The notes under the pieces are model-generated. The model ran no database searches, was not told the origin of the DNA, and was given only the letters and a program-made list of their open reading frames with translations. The position numbers and the translations under genes are program-made. Shown here piece after piece: positions 34,131 through 45,528 of a stretch of DNA of 64,000 bases. How positions within the stretch are numbered: the first letter of the stretch is position 1; each line of letters starts with the position of its first letter. Source of the DNA: Maricaulis sp. (GTDB lineage Bacteria; Pseudomonadota; Alphaproteobacteria; Caulobacterales; Maricaulaceae). The DNA lies in contig NZMJ01000032.1 of assembly GCA_002692855.1 (NCBI GenBank), forward strand, positions 5,001 through 69,000, given 5' to 3'.

Positions 34131-34346
34131 ATGGCGGGAACCCATACCACGCACACAAATGTCGAATGTGAGGCTTGCGGCACGCGCAATTCCATCACGG
34201 TCAACGCCATGAACCGTGAGTCGGAAATCGATTGTTCGAGATGCGGCGCCAAGCTCGGGGACTGGAAGACAGTTGGCCCCCAGGCGGGCCGCTCCAACAG
34301 TCCCGATACGCGGATCGTCTGGAACCGGGACCGCGAGGACGGCTAG
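34131..34346 (+). CDS. Small zinc-ribbon protein
   Basis: 71 aa. Four Cys as C13xxC16 and C35xxC38 form a rubredoxin-like zinc ribbon (CEACG and CSRCG). The rest is polar. The ribosome site upstream is unclear, but the codon use is normal and the Cys pairs are intact. It is convergent with the ATPase inhibitor gene (4-bp overlap of stops). Function unknown; could bind nucleic acid or act as a protein-protein module. Confidence 0.55.
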   Translation: MAGTHTTHTNVECEACGTRNSITVNAMNRESEIDCSRCGAKLGDWKTVGPQAGRSNSPDTRIVWNRDREDG

Positions 34347-34666
34347 CCTTCGGCCTGAACCTGCTGGCGAGCGGTGATCAACAGATCGTCCATCTGCTTG
34401 CGCAGCAAGTGTTCAGACATCTCGACCCCCTTGGCGTCGAGATCGCCCTTCACCTTGCGATAGACATCCTCGTGGCCGGCTTCCTCGAAGTCCGCCTTCA
34501 CGACCGCCTTGCCGTATTCGGTTGCGGCATCGCCTTCGAGGCCCATCAGTCCGGCGGCCCACAGCCCCAGCAATTTGTTGCGGCGGGCGACGGCCTTGAA
34601 CTCCAGCGCCTGATCGTGCGCGTACTTGTTCTCAAACGCCTTTTCGCGATCGTCCATCGAGGTCAT
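34343..34666 (-). CDS. F1-ATPase inhibitor zeta subunit (DUF1476)
   Basis: 107 aa alpha-helical protein with the alphaproteobacterial zeta signature: MDDREKAFENKYAHDQALEFK at the N-terminus (read as MDDREKAFENKY then AHDQALEFK) and AARRNKLLGLWAAGLMG-like helix. In Paracoccus the zeta subunit blocks ATP hydrolysis by the F1 motor; this role is inferred here. It is divergent from purC, a neighbour seen in related genomes. Confidence 0.87.
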   Translation of the reverse strand: MTSMDDREKAFENKYAHDQALEFKAVARRNKLLGLWAAGLMGLEGDAATEYGKAVVKADFEEAGHEDVYRKVKGDLDAKGVEMSEHLLRKQMDDLLITARQQVQAEG

Positions 34667-34858
34667 TCGGGCATCTCCGGTATGCGCTGTCCTTGAGGGC
34701 TTTCGTTAGCTTGCCGAACCCACTAAATCAATCGTGCAGCGCGCCTTTCATACCACGCGTTGCGGCTCGTCACGCACGGGTCTAGTTTCGACCTCCGACA
34801 CGCGGCCCGCGATCTCGATTCGGGGCCGCGTTCGCGTTCTTCGGACAGGGAGCGCACC

Positions 34859-35617
34859 ATGAGCCGGCGCAAGAAGATTTACGAAGGCAAGGCGAAGATC
34901 CTCTACGAGGGTCCCGAACCGGGCACGCTCGTCCAGTATTTCAAGGACGACGCGACCGCCTTCAACAACAAGAAGAAGGCGACGCTTGAGGGCAAAGGCG
35001 TCCTCAATAACCGCATCAGCGAATTCATCATGATCAATCTCGGACGGAGCGGCGTTCCCACGCACTTCATCCGCCGGCTGAACATGCGCGAGCAGCTGGT
35101 TCGCGAAGTCGAGATCATTCCGCTGGAAGTCATCTGCCGCAATGTCGCTGCGGGGTCGATCAGCCAGCGTCTCGGGATCACCGAGGGCGATGCCCTGCCC
35201 CGCTCCATCGTGGAGTTCTGCTACAAGAATGATGCTCTGAACGACCCTCTGGTCGCGGAAGAGCATATCACGGCATTCAACTGGGCAACCACCCAGGAGA
35301 TCGACGACATGATCTCGATGACGCTGCGGGTGAACGACTTTCTGTCGGGCATGTTCGCGGCGGTCGGCATTCGCCTGATCGATTTCAAGCTGGAGTTCGG
35401 GCGCCTGTATGAAGGCGACATGGTCCGCACGGTCCTGGCCGACGAGATCAGCCCGGATTCCTGCCGTCTCTGGGACATCGAAACCAACGAAAAGATGGAC
35501 AAGGATCGCTTCCGCCGCGATCTCGGCAATGTGACCGAGGCCTACGCAGAAGTCGCCCGCCGTCTGGGAATCATGAAAGAGGCGCCGCGCGCCGCCAACG
35601 ACGAGGCCTGGAAGTGA
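34859..35617 (+). CDS. purC: SAICAR synthetase
   Basis: 252 aa. Joins CAIR and aspartate with ATP to form SAICAR. Motifs: [29 protein letters not shown], and [14 protein letters not shown]. The ATG at 34859 with AGGGAG upstream gives the family start; earlier in-frame codons look non-coding. It overlaps purS by 4 bp (GTGA). Confidence 0.96.
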   Translation: MSRRKKIYEGKAKILYEGPEPGTLVQYFKDDATAFNNKKKATLEGKGVLNNRISEFIMINLGRSGVPTHFIRRLNMREQLVREVEIIPLEVICRNVAAGSISQRLGITEGDALPRSIVEFCYKNDALNDPLVAEEHITAFNWATTQEIDDMISMTLRVNDFLSGMFAAVGIRLIDFKLEFGRLYEGDMVRTVLADEISPDSCRLWDIETNEKMDKDRFRRDLGNVTEAYAEVARRLGIMKEAPRAANDEAWK

Positions 35618-35853
35618 AAGCCCGTATCCACGTATTCCTGAAGCCCGGTGTTCTCGACCCGCAAGGCGCTGCTGTCGCCGGCGCGCTGAAGACGATGGGC
35701 TATGACGAAGTCACCGAAGCCCGCCAGGGCAAGCTGATCGAGCTGGAACTGTCCGGCACCGACGCCGCGCAGGCGGAGACCCGGGTGAAGGAAATGTGCG
35801 ACAAGCTGCTCGCCAATCCGGTGATCGAAAACTTCACGGTCGAGATCGAGTAA
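35614..35853 (+). CDS. purS: FGAM synthase subunit PurS
   Basis: 79 aa. Bridging subunit of the three-part FGAM synthase PurSQL. Family motifs [16 protein letters not shown] and [28 protein letters not shown]. The GTG start overlaps the purC stop. Confidence 0.95.
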   Translation: MKARIHVFLKPGVLDPQGAAVAGALKTMGYDEVTEARQGKLIELELSGTDAAQAETRVKEMCDKLLANPVIENFTVEIE

Positions 35854-35857
35854 CGCC

Positions 35858-36520
35858 ATGAAATCCGCCGTCATCGTCTTTCCCGGATCGAATTGCGATC
35901 GCGACGCCCATGACGCCATTGAGCGTGTCACCGGGCAGGCTCCGGCCATGGTCTGGCACCAGGAAAGCGAACTGCCGGACGGCACCGAATTCGTGATGGT
36001 GCCGGGCGGGTTCTCCTATGGAGACTATCTGCGATGCGGCGCGATGGCATCGCGTTCCGCAATCATTCCTGCGCTGAAGGCGCATGGCGAGCGTGGCGCT
36101 CCCATCCTGGGCGTATGCAACGGATTTCAGGTGCTGACCGAAACCGGCCTCTTGCCCGGCGCACTGATGCGCAATGCCGGACTGACCTTTGTTTGTGAGA
36201 AAGCGCCGCTGACCGTCGACAATGGCAATTCGCAATTCACCAGCGCCTATGGCGGTCAACGCGATGTCGTGATCCCGATTGCGCATCACGACGGCAATTA
36301 TTTTGCCGACGCCGAAACGCTCGACCGGATCGAGGGGAATGGCCAGGTCGTGTTCCGCTATGCGCGCAACCCGAACGGCTCGGCTCGCGACATCGCGGGG
36401 ATTACCAATCAGCGCGGCACGATCATGGGAATGATGCCCCACCCGGAACGCGCGGTGGATGCCGATCACGGCGGTGTTGATGGCCTCGGCGTGTTCGAAA
36501 GCCTGCTCGGCAGCGCCTGA
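35858..36520 (+). CDS. purQ: FGAM synthase glutaminase subunit PurQ
   Basis: 220 aa class-I glutamine amidotransferase. Catalytic Cys in GVCNGFQVL and His/Glu near the end (MPHPERAV). It supplies ammonia to PurL. It begins 4 bp after purS. Confidence 0.96.
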   Translation: MKSAVIVFPGSNCDRDAHDAIERVTGQAPAMVWHQESELPDGTEFVMVPGGFSYGDYLRCGAMASRSAIIPALKAHGERGAPILGVCNGFQVLTETGLLPGALMRNAGLTFVCEKAPLTVDNGNSQFTSAYGGQRDVVIPIAHHDGNYFADAETLDRIEGNGQVVFRYARNPNGSARDIAGITNQRGTIMGMMPHPERAVDADHGGVDGLGVFESLLGSA

Positions 36521-36605
36521 TTTTTCAACACATACCCCGTTCTGATGATTGCGGCCCCCGCGGCTCTGTGGAACCTTGTGGAGGTCACAGAGACAGGGGA
36601 AGACC

Positions 36606-36974
36606 ATGAAACGCTTTATCGTCATCGCTTCTGCCATGGCCGCTGCAGCGGCCAGTGCCGCACCGGCGAACGCGGCTGGCTGGGAAATTCGCGGCCTGAC
36701 CGGAGTTGCGACAACGGCGGACTGCATCGCCCGCGCGCACAGGATCATGACGCGGTATTCGCAGACCTATTACGTCTCGGAAATCCAGCGCGGCTCGATC
36801 GGCGTCTACATGTATGGCACCGACAACAACGAGCGTGACGCCACCATTCAATGCAGTTCCGTGGACCGGGGCGGCGAAGCCCTCCTGATCGTCCATGACA
36901 CGCGCAACGACACTGACATTGCCGTGACCGCAGAACGCATCGTCCAGTACTGGGATGCGACCGGCGGCAAATAA
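36606..36974 (+). CDS. Small secreted protein of unknown function
   Basis: 122 aa with a signal peptide (cleavage after PANA, about residue 22). The mature part is beta-rich with two Cys (DCIARAHRIM and IQCSSVDR), which may form a disulfide. No family recognised. It interrupts the purQ-purL pair on the same strand, an odd location for an envelope protein. The ATG at 36606 starts the signal peptide and has AGGGGA before it. Confidence 0.6.
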   Translation: MKRFIVIASAMAAAAASAAPANAAGWEIRGLTGVATTADCIARAHRIMTRYSQTYYVSEIQRGSIGVYMYGTDNNERDATIQCSSVDRGGEALLIVHDTRNDTDIAVTAERIVQYWDATGGK

Positions 36975-37070
36975 GCGGCCTCTCCTGCGACAGGTGACGG
37001 AGGCTTTGCGCACAGGTCCCCGGACGGGTAGAAGGCACCAACGCTGAAACCTCCCGCCGGGCCCGATTCC

Positions 37071-39275
<2,205 letters not shown>

Positions 39276-39278
39276 AGA

Positions 39279-40253
39279 TTACTGCCCCATGCCGGGCTTT
39301 GTGACGCGCTCGCTGGCTGCGGCTTCACGTTCGGCCTGAACGGCATCCAGTTCGGTATCGAACAGGCGCGCGGCATTCACAACGGTCTGGGTTGCCGCGA
39401 CGAAGAAATCGTAATGCATCACCTCGTACTCGTCAGTCGGCTGGTGATAATGTTGATGAAAATCAACACCGTAATAGATGAACGGCACGCCTGCACGGTG
39501 GAAGGCCCCGTGATCTGACGAGTAGGTCCAGTCGCCCTGCTCGCCCCATTCAGGCGAGTCATAGCCCTGGATCAGGTGGGCCGGCTCGACGACGCCTGCC
39601 CGGTCAATCCGGTCGCGCAGGAAGGGATAGTGAAACGCGCCAGCCGCGGGCAATTCGTTCTCTTCCTGGTAGCCGAGCATGTCGAGATTGATGTTGAGGG
39701 CGACGGAGTCGATCGGCACCGGAAAATCGGCAACCAATGCCGTGGCACCGCGCAGACCGACTTCCTCGGCGTCGAGCGCCGCGAACCAGATGTCGTGCAG
39801 CGGCGGATTGGCAGCGAAATCCGCGGCAATGGCCAGCATTGCCGCAACGCCCGAGGCATTGTCGTCCGCGCCATTGCAGATTTCGCCCCCGCAATGGCCC
39901 ATGTGGTCGTAATGCGCGGTGATGACCATAACGGTATCGCTGTCGCCGCTGCCTTCAATCAGGCCAACGAGATTGATGCCATCATGGCTGTCGCCGCGAC
40001 GTTCGTAGGTGAAGGGACGGTCGTAACTCGTCCCGACCGGCTGAACGCCGATGGAGGCGAACCGGCCGGCGATGTAGGCGCGGGCGCGGGCGGCGCCGTC
40101 AGTTCCGGTCTGGCGGCCATCCATCTCGTCTGATGACAAGACCCGCATGTCGGTCAGGGCGATCTCGCGGTCAACTTGGCCGGACTGGGCGCCCGCCATC
40201 GTATGAGAACAGGCCGCCAGAAACACAGTGAGTGCCAGTGCCGAAATGCGCAT
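39279..40253 (-). CDS. M28-family peptidase lipoprotein
   Basis: 324 aa lipoprotein (lipobox LAAC, Cys15) with an M28 catalytic domain: ITAHYDHMG, NGADDNASG, LDAEEVGLRG, and a late SSDHGAFHRAG. Compared with the M28 protein at 24716 it lacks the PA insert and is much shorter. Probably an exported aminopeptidase. The ATG at 40253 begins the signal; a longer frame exists upstream but carries no signal sequence. Confidence 0.87.
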   Translation of the reverse strand: MRISALALTVFLAACSHTMAGAQSGQVDREIALTDMRVLSSDEMDGRQTGTDGAARARAYIAGRFASIGVQPVGTSYDRPFTYERRGDSHDGINLVGLIEGSGDSDTVMVITAHYDHMGHCGGEICNGADDNASGVAAMLAIAADFAANPPLHDIWFAALDAEEVGLRGATALVADFPVPIDSVALNINLDMLGYQEENELPAAGAFHYPFLRDRIDRAGVVEPAHLIQGYDSPEWGEQGDWTYSSDHGAFHRAGVPFIYYGVDFHQHYHQPTDEYEVMHYDFFVAATQTVVNAARLFDTELDAVQAEREAAASERVTKPGMGQ

Positions 40254-40345
40254 TTGCCGTCTTCCTTGCCCGGTGTGCCTTGCGCCGAAGCGCCAAAAGC
40301 GTGATCTAGAGGACATACGCTAGCAGAACCACTGACGGATTCCTC

Positions 40346-40576
40346 ATGCCGATGCATGCCGACGACATTGCCAGCCTGATCCGCGACGGCATTCCGGGCG
40401 CCGACGTCCAGATCATCCCGCTGGCCGACGACAATGATCACTTCAAGGCGGTTGTCGTGGCCGAAGCGTTTCGCGGACAGACCCGCGTGAAACAGCACCA
40501 GATGGTCTATGCGGCCCTGCAAGGCCGGATGGGCGGCGAGCTTCATGCGCTCGCGCTTGAAACGCGTGCCCCGTGA
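40346..40576 (+). CDS. bolA: BolA/IbaG-family protein
   Basis: 76 aa. BolA fold with KQHQMVYAAL and an invariant His in NDHFKAVVVAEAFRG, the residues that help hold a [2Fe-2S] cluster with monothiol glutaredoxins. The glutaredoxin gene is two genes downstream, which fits a BolA-Grx4 pair. The stop overlaps the AKR start by 4 bp. Confidence 0.92.
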   Translation: MPMHADDIASLIRDGIPGADVQIIPLADDNDHFKAVVVAEAFRGQTRVKQHQMVYAALQGRMGGELHALALETRAP

Positions 40577-41400
40577 AGACGGTCACGCTCGGCAAAACCG
40601 GCCAGACGGTCTCTCGTCTCGGATTTGGACTGTCCGGTCCGCACGGGTCGGGGCTGGTCCCGCGTGCCGACACGATCCGGCTCGTCCACGAGGCTTTGGA
40701 AACGGGCTATACCGTGTTCGACACCGCGCCGGCCTATGGTGACGGGGAAGCGGAAAGCCGTCTTGGGCTCGCCCTCAAGGGACATAGCGACGATCACCTC
40801 TTCGTCATGACCAAGGCGGGCGTTTATTCCGCGTCGATGGGACGCAAGCGACGCGATTTCACGCCCGATGCCATCGAATTGTCCTTGCAGGACAGCTTGC
40901 GGCGCTTTGCCCTGGGACATGCCGACGCCTTCCTGCTGCACGGTCCGTCGCCGAGCGAACTGACCGACAAGCTGATTCAGCGCCTCGACACGCTGCGCAG
41001 TGTCGGCGCGTTCAAGTATCTCGGGATTTGCGGCCGCGGTGACGAGCTTGATGCCGGGATCGACACCGGCCTGTTCGATCTTGTCATGGCGCCCTGCCCG
41101 CCCGATGCCGGCGAGGCCGCGCTTGGACGGTTTGCAAAGGCCAAGGCCGCCGGCCTGGGAACGATTGCGATCGAGACCATGCATGGCGTGGCGCGTTCCG
41201 GATTGCCCAAGACCGGCGGGGACATCTGGTATGCCGCACGGCGCGTCAAACGGGCCCTCAGCGGGCAGAATGCCGGTGCTGGCATCGAACCCGAAGCGGC
41301 CCTGAAGACAGCACTCGGCCGCGACAATGTTGATGTGGTGATGACCACGACGACGCGCAGCGAAAACCTGTCTGTGAATGCCGCCCTCGCCGGGGCTTGA
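40573..41400 (+). CDS. Aldo/keto reductase family protein
   Basis: 275 aa TIM-barrel AKR. N-terminal KTVTLGKTGQTVSRLGFGLSG, Asp/Tyr at FDTAPAYGDGEAESRLGLAL and the Lys in MTKAG match the catalytic tetrad positions; a His partner is in DAFLLHGPS. GTG start overlaps bolA. Lodged between bolA and grxD, so it may be co-regulated with the Fe-S pair; its substrate is unknown. Confidence 0.86.
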   Translation: MKTVTLGKTGQTVSRLGFGLSGPHGSGLVPRADTIRLVHEALETGYTVFDTAPAYGDGEAESRLGLALKGHSDDHLFVMTKAGVYSASMGRKRRDFTPDAIELSLQDSLRRFALGHADAFLLHGPSPSELTDKLIQRLDTLRSVGAFKYLGICGRGDELDAGIDTGLFDLVMAPCPPDAGEAALGRFAKAKAAGLGTIAIETMHGVARSGLPKTGGDIWYAARRVKRALSGQNAGAGIEPEAALKTALGRDNVDVVMTTTTRSENLSVNAALAGA

Positions 41401-41453
41401 CCGGGAGCGGCGCACTGCCTAGCTCTCCGGCATACCAGCAAGGACATCCGATC

Positions 41454-41786
41454 ATGACCGACACCACCCAGACCGAGATCCGCCAGATCGTCGAAGGCAA
41501 TGACGTGGTGCTGTTCATGAAGGGCACGCCGGTCTTCCCGCAGTGCGGGTTTTCCTCCGTTGTCGCGCGGGTGCTCGACCATCTCCAGGTCGACTATCAC
41601 TCGGTCAACGTGCTGGAAGATCACGACATTCGCGAAGGCATCAAGGCCTATAGCGACTGGCCGACCATCCCCCAGCTTTACGTGAAGGGCGAGTTTGTCG
41701 GCGGCTGCGACATCATCAAGGAAATGTTCGAGGCCGGCGAACTCCAGACCTATCTGAAGGACAAGGGCGTCACCCAGGCGGCCTAA
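41454..41786 (+). CDS. grxD: Monothiol glutaredoxin Grx4
   Basis: 110 aa. The CGFS active site is at 31-34, and the WPTIPQLYVKGEFVGGCDI region binds glutathione. Monothiol glutaredoxins carry [2Fe-2S] clusters and work with BolA. The ATG at 41454 gives the family length. Convergent with the lipoprotein gene, 7 bp away. Confidence 0.95.
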   Translation: MTDTTQTEIRQIVEGNDVVLFMKGTPVFPQCGFSSVVARVLDHLQVDYHSVNVLEDHDIREGIKAYSDWPTIPQLYVKGEFVGGCDIIKEMFEAGELQTYLKDKGVTQAA

Positions 41787-41793
41787 AAAGCCC

Positions 41794-42165
41794 TCACTGC
41801 TGCGGGTTGGCGACGCGCACCGTTGCGCCTTCCGGAACGCCAAGTTCCTCGAAACCGAAGGCGATCTCGACACCATTCGGCATCAGCGCACGGCAGTAAT
41901 CCTCGCGCGTGCGTTCCAGCATGACGTTGTAGGCGCCATCGCGGCGGCGGACCTCGACGGTGAAGTCGCCCTTCTGGGTGCAGCCATTGGACGCGACGCG
42001 GACAACGAGAATGTCGTTCCCGATCATTCGCGAGCCGAGGACGGTCTCGACCGTCGATTCTGCTCCGCGATCACCACCCGGAATCCCGGGAATGCGCTGC
42101 ACAGTCGAACAGGCCGCAAGCGAGACGGCGGCGGCGCCGATCAGCGTCAATCTGAACAACATCAT
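41794..42165 (-). CDS. Small lipoprotein of unknown function
   Basis: 123 aa lipoprotein (lipobox LAAC, Cys19 from the first Met). Two Cys in the mature part (SNGCTQKGDF and EDYCRAL) may pair. Beta-strand-rich (VETVLGSRMIGNDILVVRVAS then FTVEVRRRDGAYNVML). No family recognised. Two adjacent ATGs (42165 and 42162) follow GGGGAG. Confidence 0.6.
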   Translation of the reverse strand: MMLFRLTLIGAAAVSLAACSTVQRIPGIPGGDRGAESTVETVLGSRMIGNDILVVRVASNGCTQKGDFTVEVRRRDGAYNVMLERTREDYCRALMPNGVEIAFGFEELGVPEGATVRVANPQQ

Positions 42166-42384
42166 GTGACTCCCCGGATTTCCTGAATCAAAGTGATAAC
42201 CCCGACCGGCCCCGACGCAAACCGCGCGCCACCGCTGCCGGTGCAATCGTTCCGAATCCACTTGCGCAGGATACCGGACTCTCCGTCTGAGGAGAAATAG
42301 AGATCGGTAATTCGCGTTTCAGGTGAATCTGACTCGACTTGCGATGGAAACCGGAATCAGGCCGTGCAGATATCCGCCCAAGCA

Positions 42385-42417
42385 AAAGGCCGCGCAGGAC
42401 ATTCCCGCGCGGCCTTT
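42385..42417 (-). terminator. Terminator of rpsD
   Basis: Perfect 11-bp stem (42385-42395 with 42407-42417), 11-base loop, followed on the minus strand by TTTTG. It sits about 23 bp past the rpsD stop. The remainder of the gap (42166-42384) shows nothing. Confidence 0.85.
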
Positions 42418-42439
42418 GCAATGTCGGCTATTCCCCGGA

Positions 42440-43057
42440 TTACGAGGAGTAGAATTCGACGACCAGGTTCGGCTCCATCTTCACCGGGTACGGAACTTCA
42501 GAAAATTCCGGAACGCGGGTGTAGGTGGCCTTCATGCCCTTGGGATCGACGTCGATATAGTCCGGAAGGTCGCGCTCCGGGCTCTGCATGGCTTCGAGGA
42601 CCAGCGCCATCGAACGCGAACGCTCGCGCACTTCGATCACGTCGCCCGGCTTGCACATGTAGGACGGGATATTGACCTTGCGGCCGTTCACCTTGACGTG
42701 GCCGTGGTTCACGAACTGGCGTGCCGCGAACACGGTCGGCACGAATTTCGAGCGGTAAACCACCGCATCCAGACGCGATTCCAGCAGGCCGATCAGCAGC
42801 TCGGCGGTGTTACCGCGGCGGCGCTGGGCTTCGCCATAGATCCGGCGGAACTGCTTTTCAGTGATGTTGCCGTAATAGCCCTTCAGCTTCTGCTTCGCCA
42901 TCAGCTGCATGCCGAAGTCGGACAGCTTGCCCTTGCGGCGCTGACCGTGCTGGCCGGGACCGTAGGGACGCGAGTTGATCGGGCTTTTCGGACGACCCCA
43001 GATGTTTTCGCCCATCCGGCGGTCGAGTTTGTACTTCTGCGAATGACGCTTCGTCAT
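42440..43057 (-). CDS. rpsD: 30S ribosomal protein S4
   Basis: 205 aa, exactly the usual size. Alphaproteobacterial S4 N-terminus without the zinc-binding Cys cluster ([21 protein letters not shown] split as [12 protein letters not shown] and RRMGENIWG), an S4 RNA-binding domain ([25 protein letters not shown]) and the C-terminal NLVVEFYSS. Monocistronic here, not in the alpha operon. The ATG at 43057 was chosen from the family start; a frame to 43444 is antisense junk. Confidence 0.97.
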   Translation of the reverse strand: MTKRHSQKYKLDRRMGENIWGRPKSPINSRPYGPGQHGQRRKGKLSDFGMQLMAKQKLKGYYGNITEKQFRRIYGEAQRRRGNTAELLIGLLESRLDAVVYRSKFVPTVFAARQFVNHGHVKVNGRKVNIPSYMCKPGDVIEVRERSRSMALVLEAMQSPERDLPDYIDVDPKGMKATYTRVPEFSEVPYPVKMEPNLVVEFYSS

Positions 43058-43287
43058 AATCTCTCTCATTGGCGCGGACCGGTGAACCCGTTCCTTCAAC
43101 CGGGTCCACGATAAAAACGGCGGTATCCGCGTCTTCCCGTGGGTGCATAAACGGCAGCGGTCGAAACCCTGCCCATGCGAAGGAAGCGCGGTTCTACTCA
43201 CCGGACCCAGAAAGTCAATGCCGCAAGGTGCGCAGGGCTTGTGCTGATGCGCAAAACAGGGAAGCGTCCCGGGTCGGGAGGACGAGC

Positions 43288-44586
43288 ATGCGGGTATTGG
43301 TTCTGGGAGGATATGGCCTGATCGGCTCGGCGGTCGTGCGCGAGTGCCTTGCGCGGGGCTGGACGGTGATCGGAGCGGGACGCAATCCGGTCCGCGGACG
43401 AGCATCACAGCCTGGTGCCAACTGGATCCGGCTCGACCTGTCACGTCATGGCGAATCCGCAGACTGGGAAGCCGCGCTGACCGGGCTCGACGCCGTCATC
43501 AATTGCGCCGGCGCGCTCCAGGATGGCGGAGGCGACGACCTGGACGCTGTTCACCATACCGGCGTCAACGCACTGTTGAGGGCCTGCGAGGCCAACGGTG
43601 TCAAACACTTCGTCCAGATTTCGGCGGTCGGCGCCGAAGCGGACGCCGTCACCGCGTTCATGCGAACCAAAGCCGCCGGTGATGCGTGTGTTCGCGCGAG
43701 CGCGCTGAATTGGTCAATCCTGAAACCGGGCCTGGTCATCGCGCCGCAGGCCTGGGGCGGAACGGCCCTCTTGCGCGGACTTGCCGGTCTGCCGGGCATC
43801 ATCCCGATGATGCATTCCCATGCGCCCGTTAAGACCGTCAGTGTCACCGAGGTCGCGATCGAGGCCGCCGAGTGTGCGGCAGGCCGGCGACCGGCAGGAT
43901 TTGAAGCCGACCTGGTCGAAACCGAAGCGAAAAGCCTCTCGGGTATCGTCAAGGCAATCCGCCATTGGCTGGGCTTTCCACCCGCCAGCATCCTTTCCCT
44001 GCCCGGCTGGTTCGCGGGACTGACCGGCGCAGGCGGCGATATCGCCGCGTGGCTGGGATGGGCCACGCCCCTGAGATCGACGGCGATGCGGACAATGGCC
44101 GCAGGGGTGACAGGCGATGCCGCACGATGGACCGCGGCGCGCGGTGCGTCTCCATCGACCCTCGATCAGACCCTTGCGGCAACAGGCGCCGATACGCAGG
44201 CGCGGCGATTTGCGCGCACCTATTTCATGCACCCGCTCGTCATTGCCGGACTGTCCGTGTTCTGGCTTGTGTCCGGGGTCGTGGCCATCTTCAGCCGTGA
44301 TGCCGCAGCAAGCATTCTGACAGCACGCGACGTCGATGCGACCGTGGCGATGTCGCTGACGATCGGCGGAACCGCACTCGATATCGCGCTCGGCATCGCG
44401 GTACTGATCCGCAGGACGTCCAGCCTCGCCTGTCTTGGGATGATCGGCCTGACGCTTGCGTATGCGCTGGCCGCCAGCGTCGTCACGCCGCACCTCTGGG
44501 CCGACCCGATGGGCGTGCTGGTCAAGATGCTGCCTGTCGCCCTGCTGGCGCTGGTCGGCCTTGCCTTGAACGGGAGCGATCGATGA
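43288..44586 (+). CDS. SDR-like NAD(P)-binding protein fused to a DoxX-like membrane domain
   Basis: 432 aa. Residues 1-290 form a Rossmann SDR domain with GxxGxxG at 7-13 (LGGYGLIG), [10 protein letters not shown] and a possible VQISAVGA catalytic-site region, but no clear YxxxK. Residues about 305-430 hold four membrane segments matching a DoxX_3-type domain ([12 protein letters not shown] and following helices). Such fusions are known in alphaproteobacteria but the function is not. The ATG at 43288 follows GGGAGGA. Overlaps the next gene by 4 bp. Confidence 0.82.
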   Translation: MRVLVLGGYGLIGSAVVRECLARGWTVIGAGRNPVRGRASQPGANWIRLDLSRHGESADWEAALTGLDAVINCAGALQDGGGDDLDAVHHTGVNALLRACEANGVKHFVQISAVGAEADAVTAFMRTKAAGDACVRASALNWSILKPGLVIAPQAWGGTALLRGLAGLPGIIPMMHSHAPVKTVSVTEVAIEAAECAAGRRPAGFEADLVETEAKSLSGIVKAIRHWLGFPPASILSLPGWFAGLTGAGGDIAAWLGWATPLRSTAMRTMAAGVTGDAARWTAARGASPSTLDQTLAATGADTQARRFARTYFMHPLVIAGLSVFWLVSGVVAIFSRDAAASILTARDVDATVAMSLTIGGTALDIALGIAVLIRRTSSLACLGMIGLTLAYALAASVVTPHLWADPMGVLVKMLPVALLALVGLALNGSDR

Positions 44587-45062
44587 TCCTCGAACTGATC
44601 CTGCGATGGGCCCATGTCATCGGTGCCGCCGTCCTGCTCGGGACTGGCGCGGGCATCGCCTTTTTCATGCTCATGGCACACCGGACGCGCGATGCCCGCC
44701 TGATTGCCCATGTCTCGCGCACCGTGGTGATCGCCGACTGGATTTTCACGGCCAGCGCCGTTGTGATCCAGCCGATCACGGGCCTCTGGCTCGCCCACCT
44801 CGTCGGGTGGCCGATCAGCGAAGGCTGGGTCGTCGCTTCGTTGTCGCTCTACGTGATGGTTGGCGTGTTCTGGCTGCCGGTCGTGTGGATCCAGCACCGC
44901 TTGCACTCTATTGCCCAGGCCGCCGCCGACACCGGTGCCGCATTGCCCGCCGGATATTTCAGGCTGTTCCGGATCTGGTTTGCGTGTGGCTTTCCTGCCT
45001 TTGCAGGTGTCCTGGCGATCCTCTGGCTTATGGTCGCGCGGCCTTCGATAACCCTTTTCTAG
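44583..45062 (+). CDS. DUF2269-type integral membrane protein
   Basis: 159 aa with four membrane helices (about 5-30, 45-72, 82-105, 132-155). RWAHVIGAAVLLGTGAGIAFFML and HRTRDARLIAHVSRTVVIADWIFTA are typical of the DUF2269 family, often linked to DoxX/SDR proteins. Starts inside the stop of the SDR-DoxX gene. Role unknown, perhaps membrane redox. Confidence 0.75.
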   Translation: MILELILRWAHVIGAAVLLGTGAGIAFFMLMAHRTRDARLIAHVSRTVVIADWIFTASAVVIQPITGLWLAHLVGWPISEGWVVASLSLYVMVGVFWLPVVWIQHRLHSIAQAAADTGAALPAGYFRLFRIWFACGFPAFAGVLAILWLMVARPSITLF

Positions 45063-45496
45063 GCAGTCACCTCGGCATGGCAGTTTGGGGTTTCCCAGAC
45101 ACGCACGCGCTGGACCGTGACACCATCCTCGGTCAGCAATCCGGTGGCGATGCGGAAGATTTCCGCAGCGATGTTCTCCGCCGTCGGCGGCACATCCATC
45201 AGGTAGACCGGACGGCCATAGCTCGCATTCGACTCGCACACGGCCTTCACCGCGGGGTCCGGATCTCCGCGCATCAGGATGGCGGTGTGGTCCCAGTTGG
45301 TATCGATCCAACCCCCGACCTTGGTCTTGATGACCGAAAAATCGACGACACGGCCGGCCGTGTCGAGCGCGTCGGCCGCGCAGGTAATTTCTGCCGAATA
45401 GCGATGACCGTGAAAGGCACGGCAGATTCCTTCATGCCCCGGAATACGGTGCAAGGCGTCCCAGGCGATCAGGCGAGTGCATGTTATCTGTGGCAT
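45059..45496 (-). CDS. queD: 6-carboxytetrahydropterin synthase
   Basis: 145 aa PTPS-fold enzyme of queuosine and deazapurine synthesis. Zinc ligands ALHRI, then FHGHRY, the catalytic Cys in GICRAF and the Glu in WETPNCHAEV at the end. The ATG at 45496 gives the family start (QITCTRLIAWDALHR), but its ribosome site is weak; a TTG at 45532 overlaps the trmJ stop. Stop overlaps the DUF2269 stop (convergent). Confidence 0.85.
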   Translation of the reverse strand: MPQITCTRLIAWDALHRIPGHEGICRAFHGHRYSAEITCAADALDTAGRVVDFSVIKTKVGGWIDTNWDHTAILMRGDPDPAVKAVCESNASYGRPVYLMDVPPTAENIAAEIFRIATGLLTEDGVTVQRVRVWETPNCHAEVTA

Positions 45497-45528
45497 GGGC
45501 GGTCTTTGACCGGCTTTGACGTGAAACG

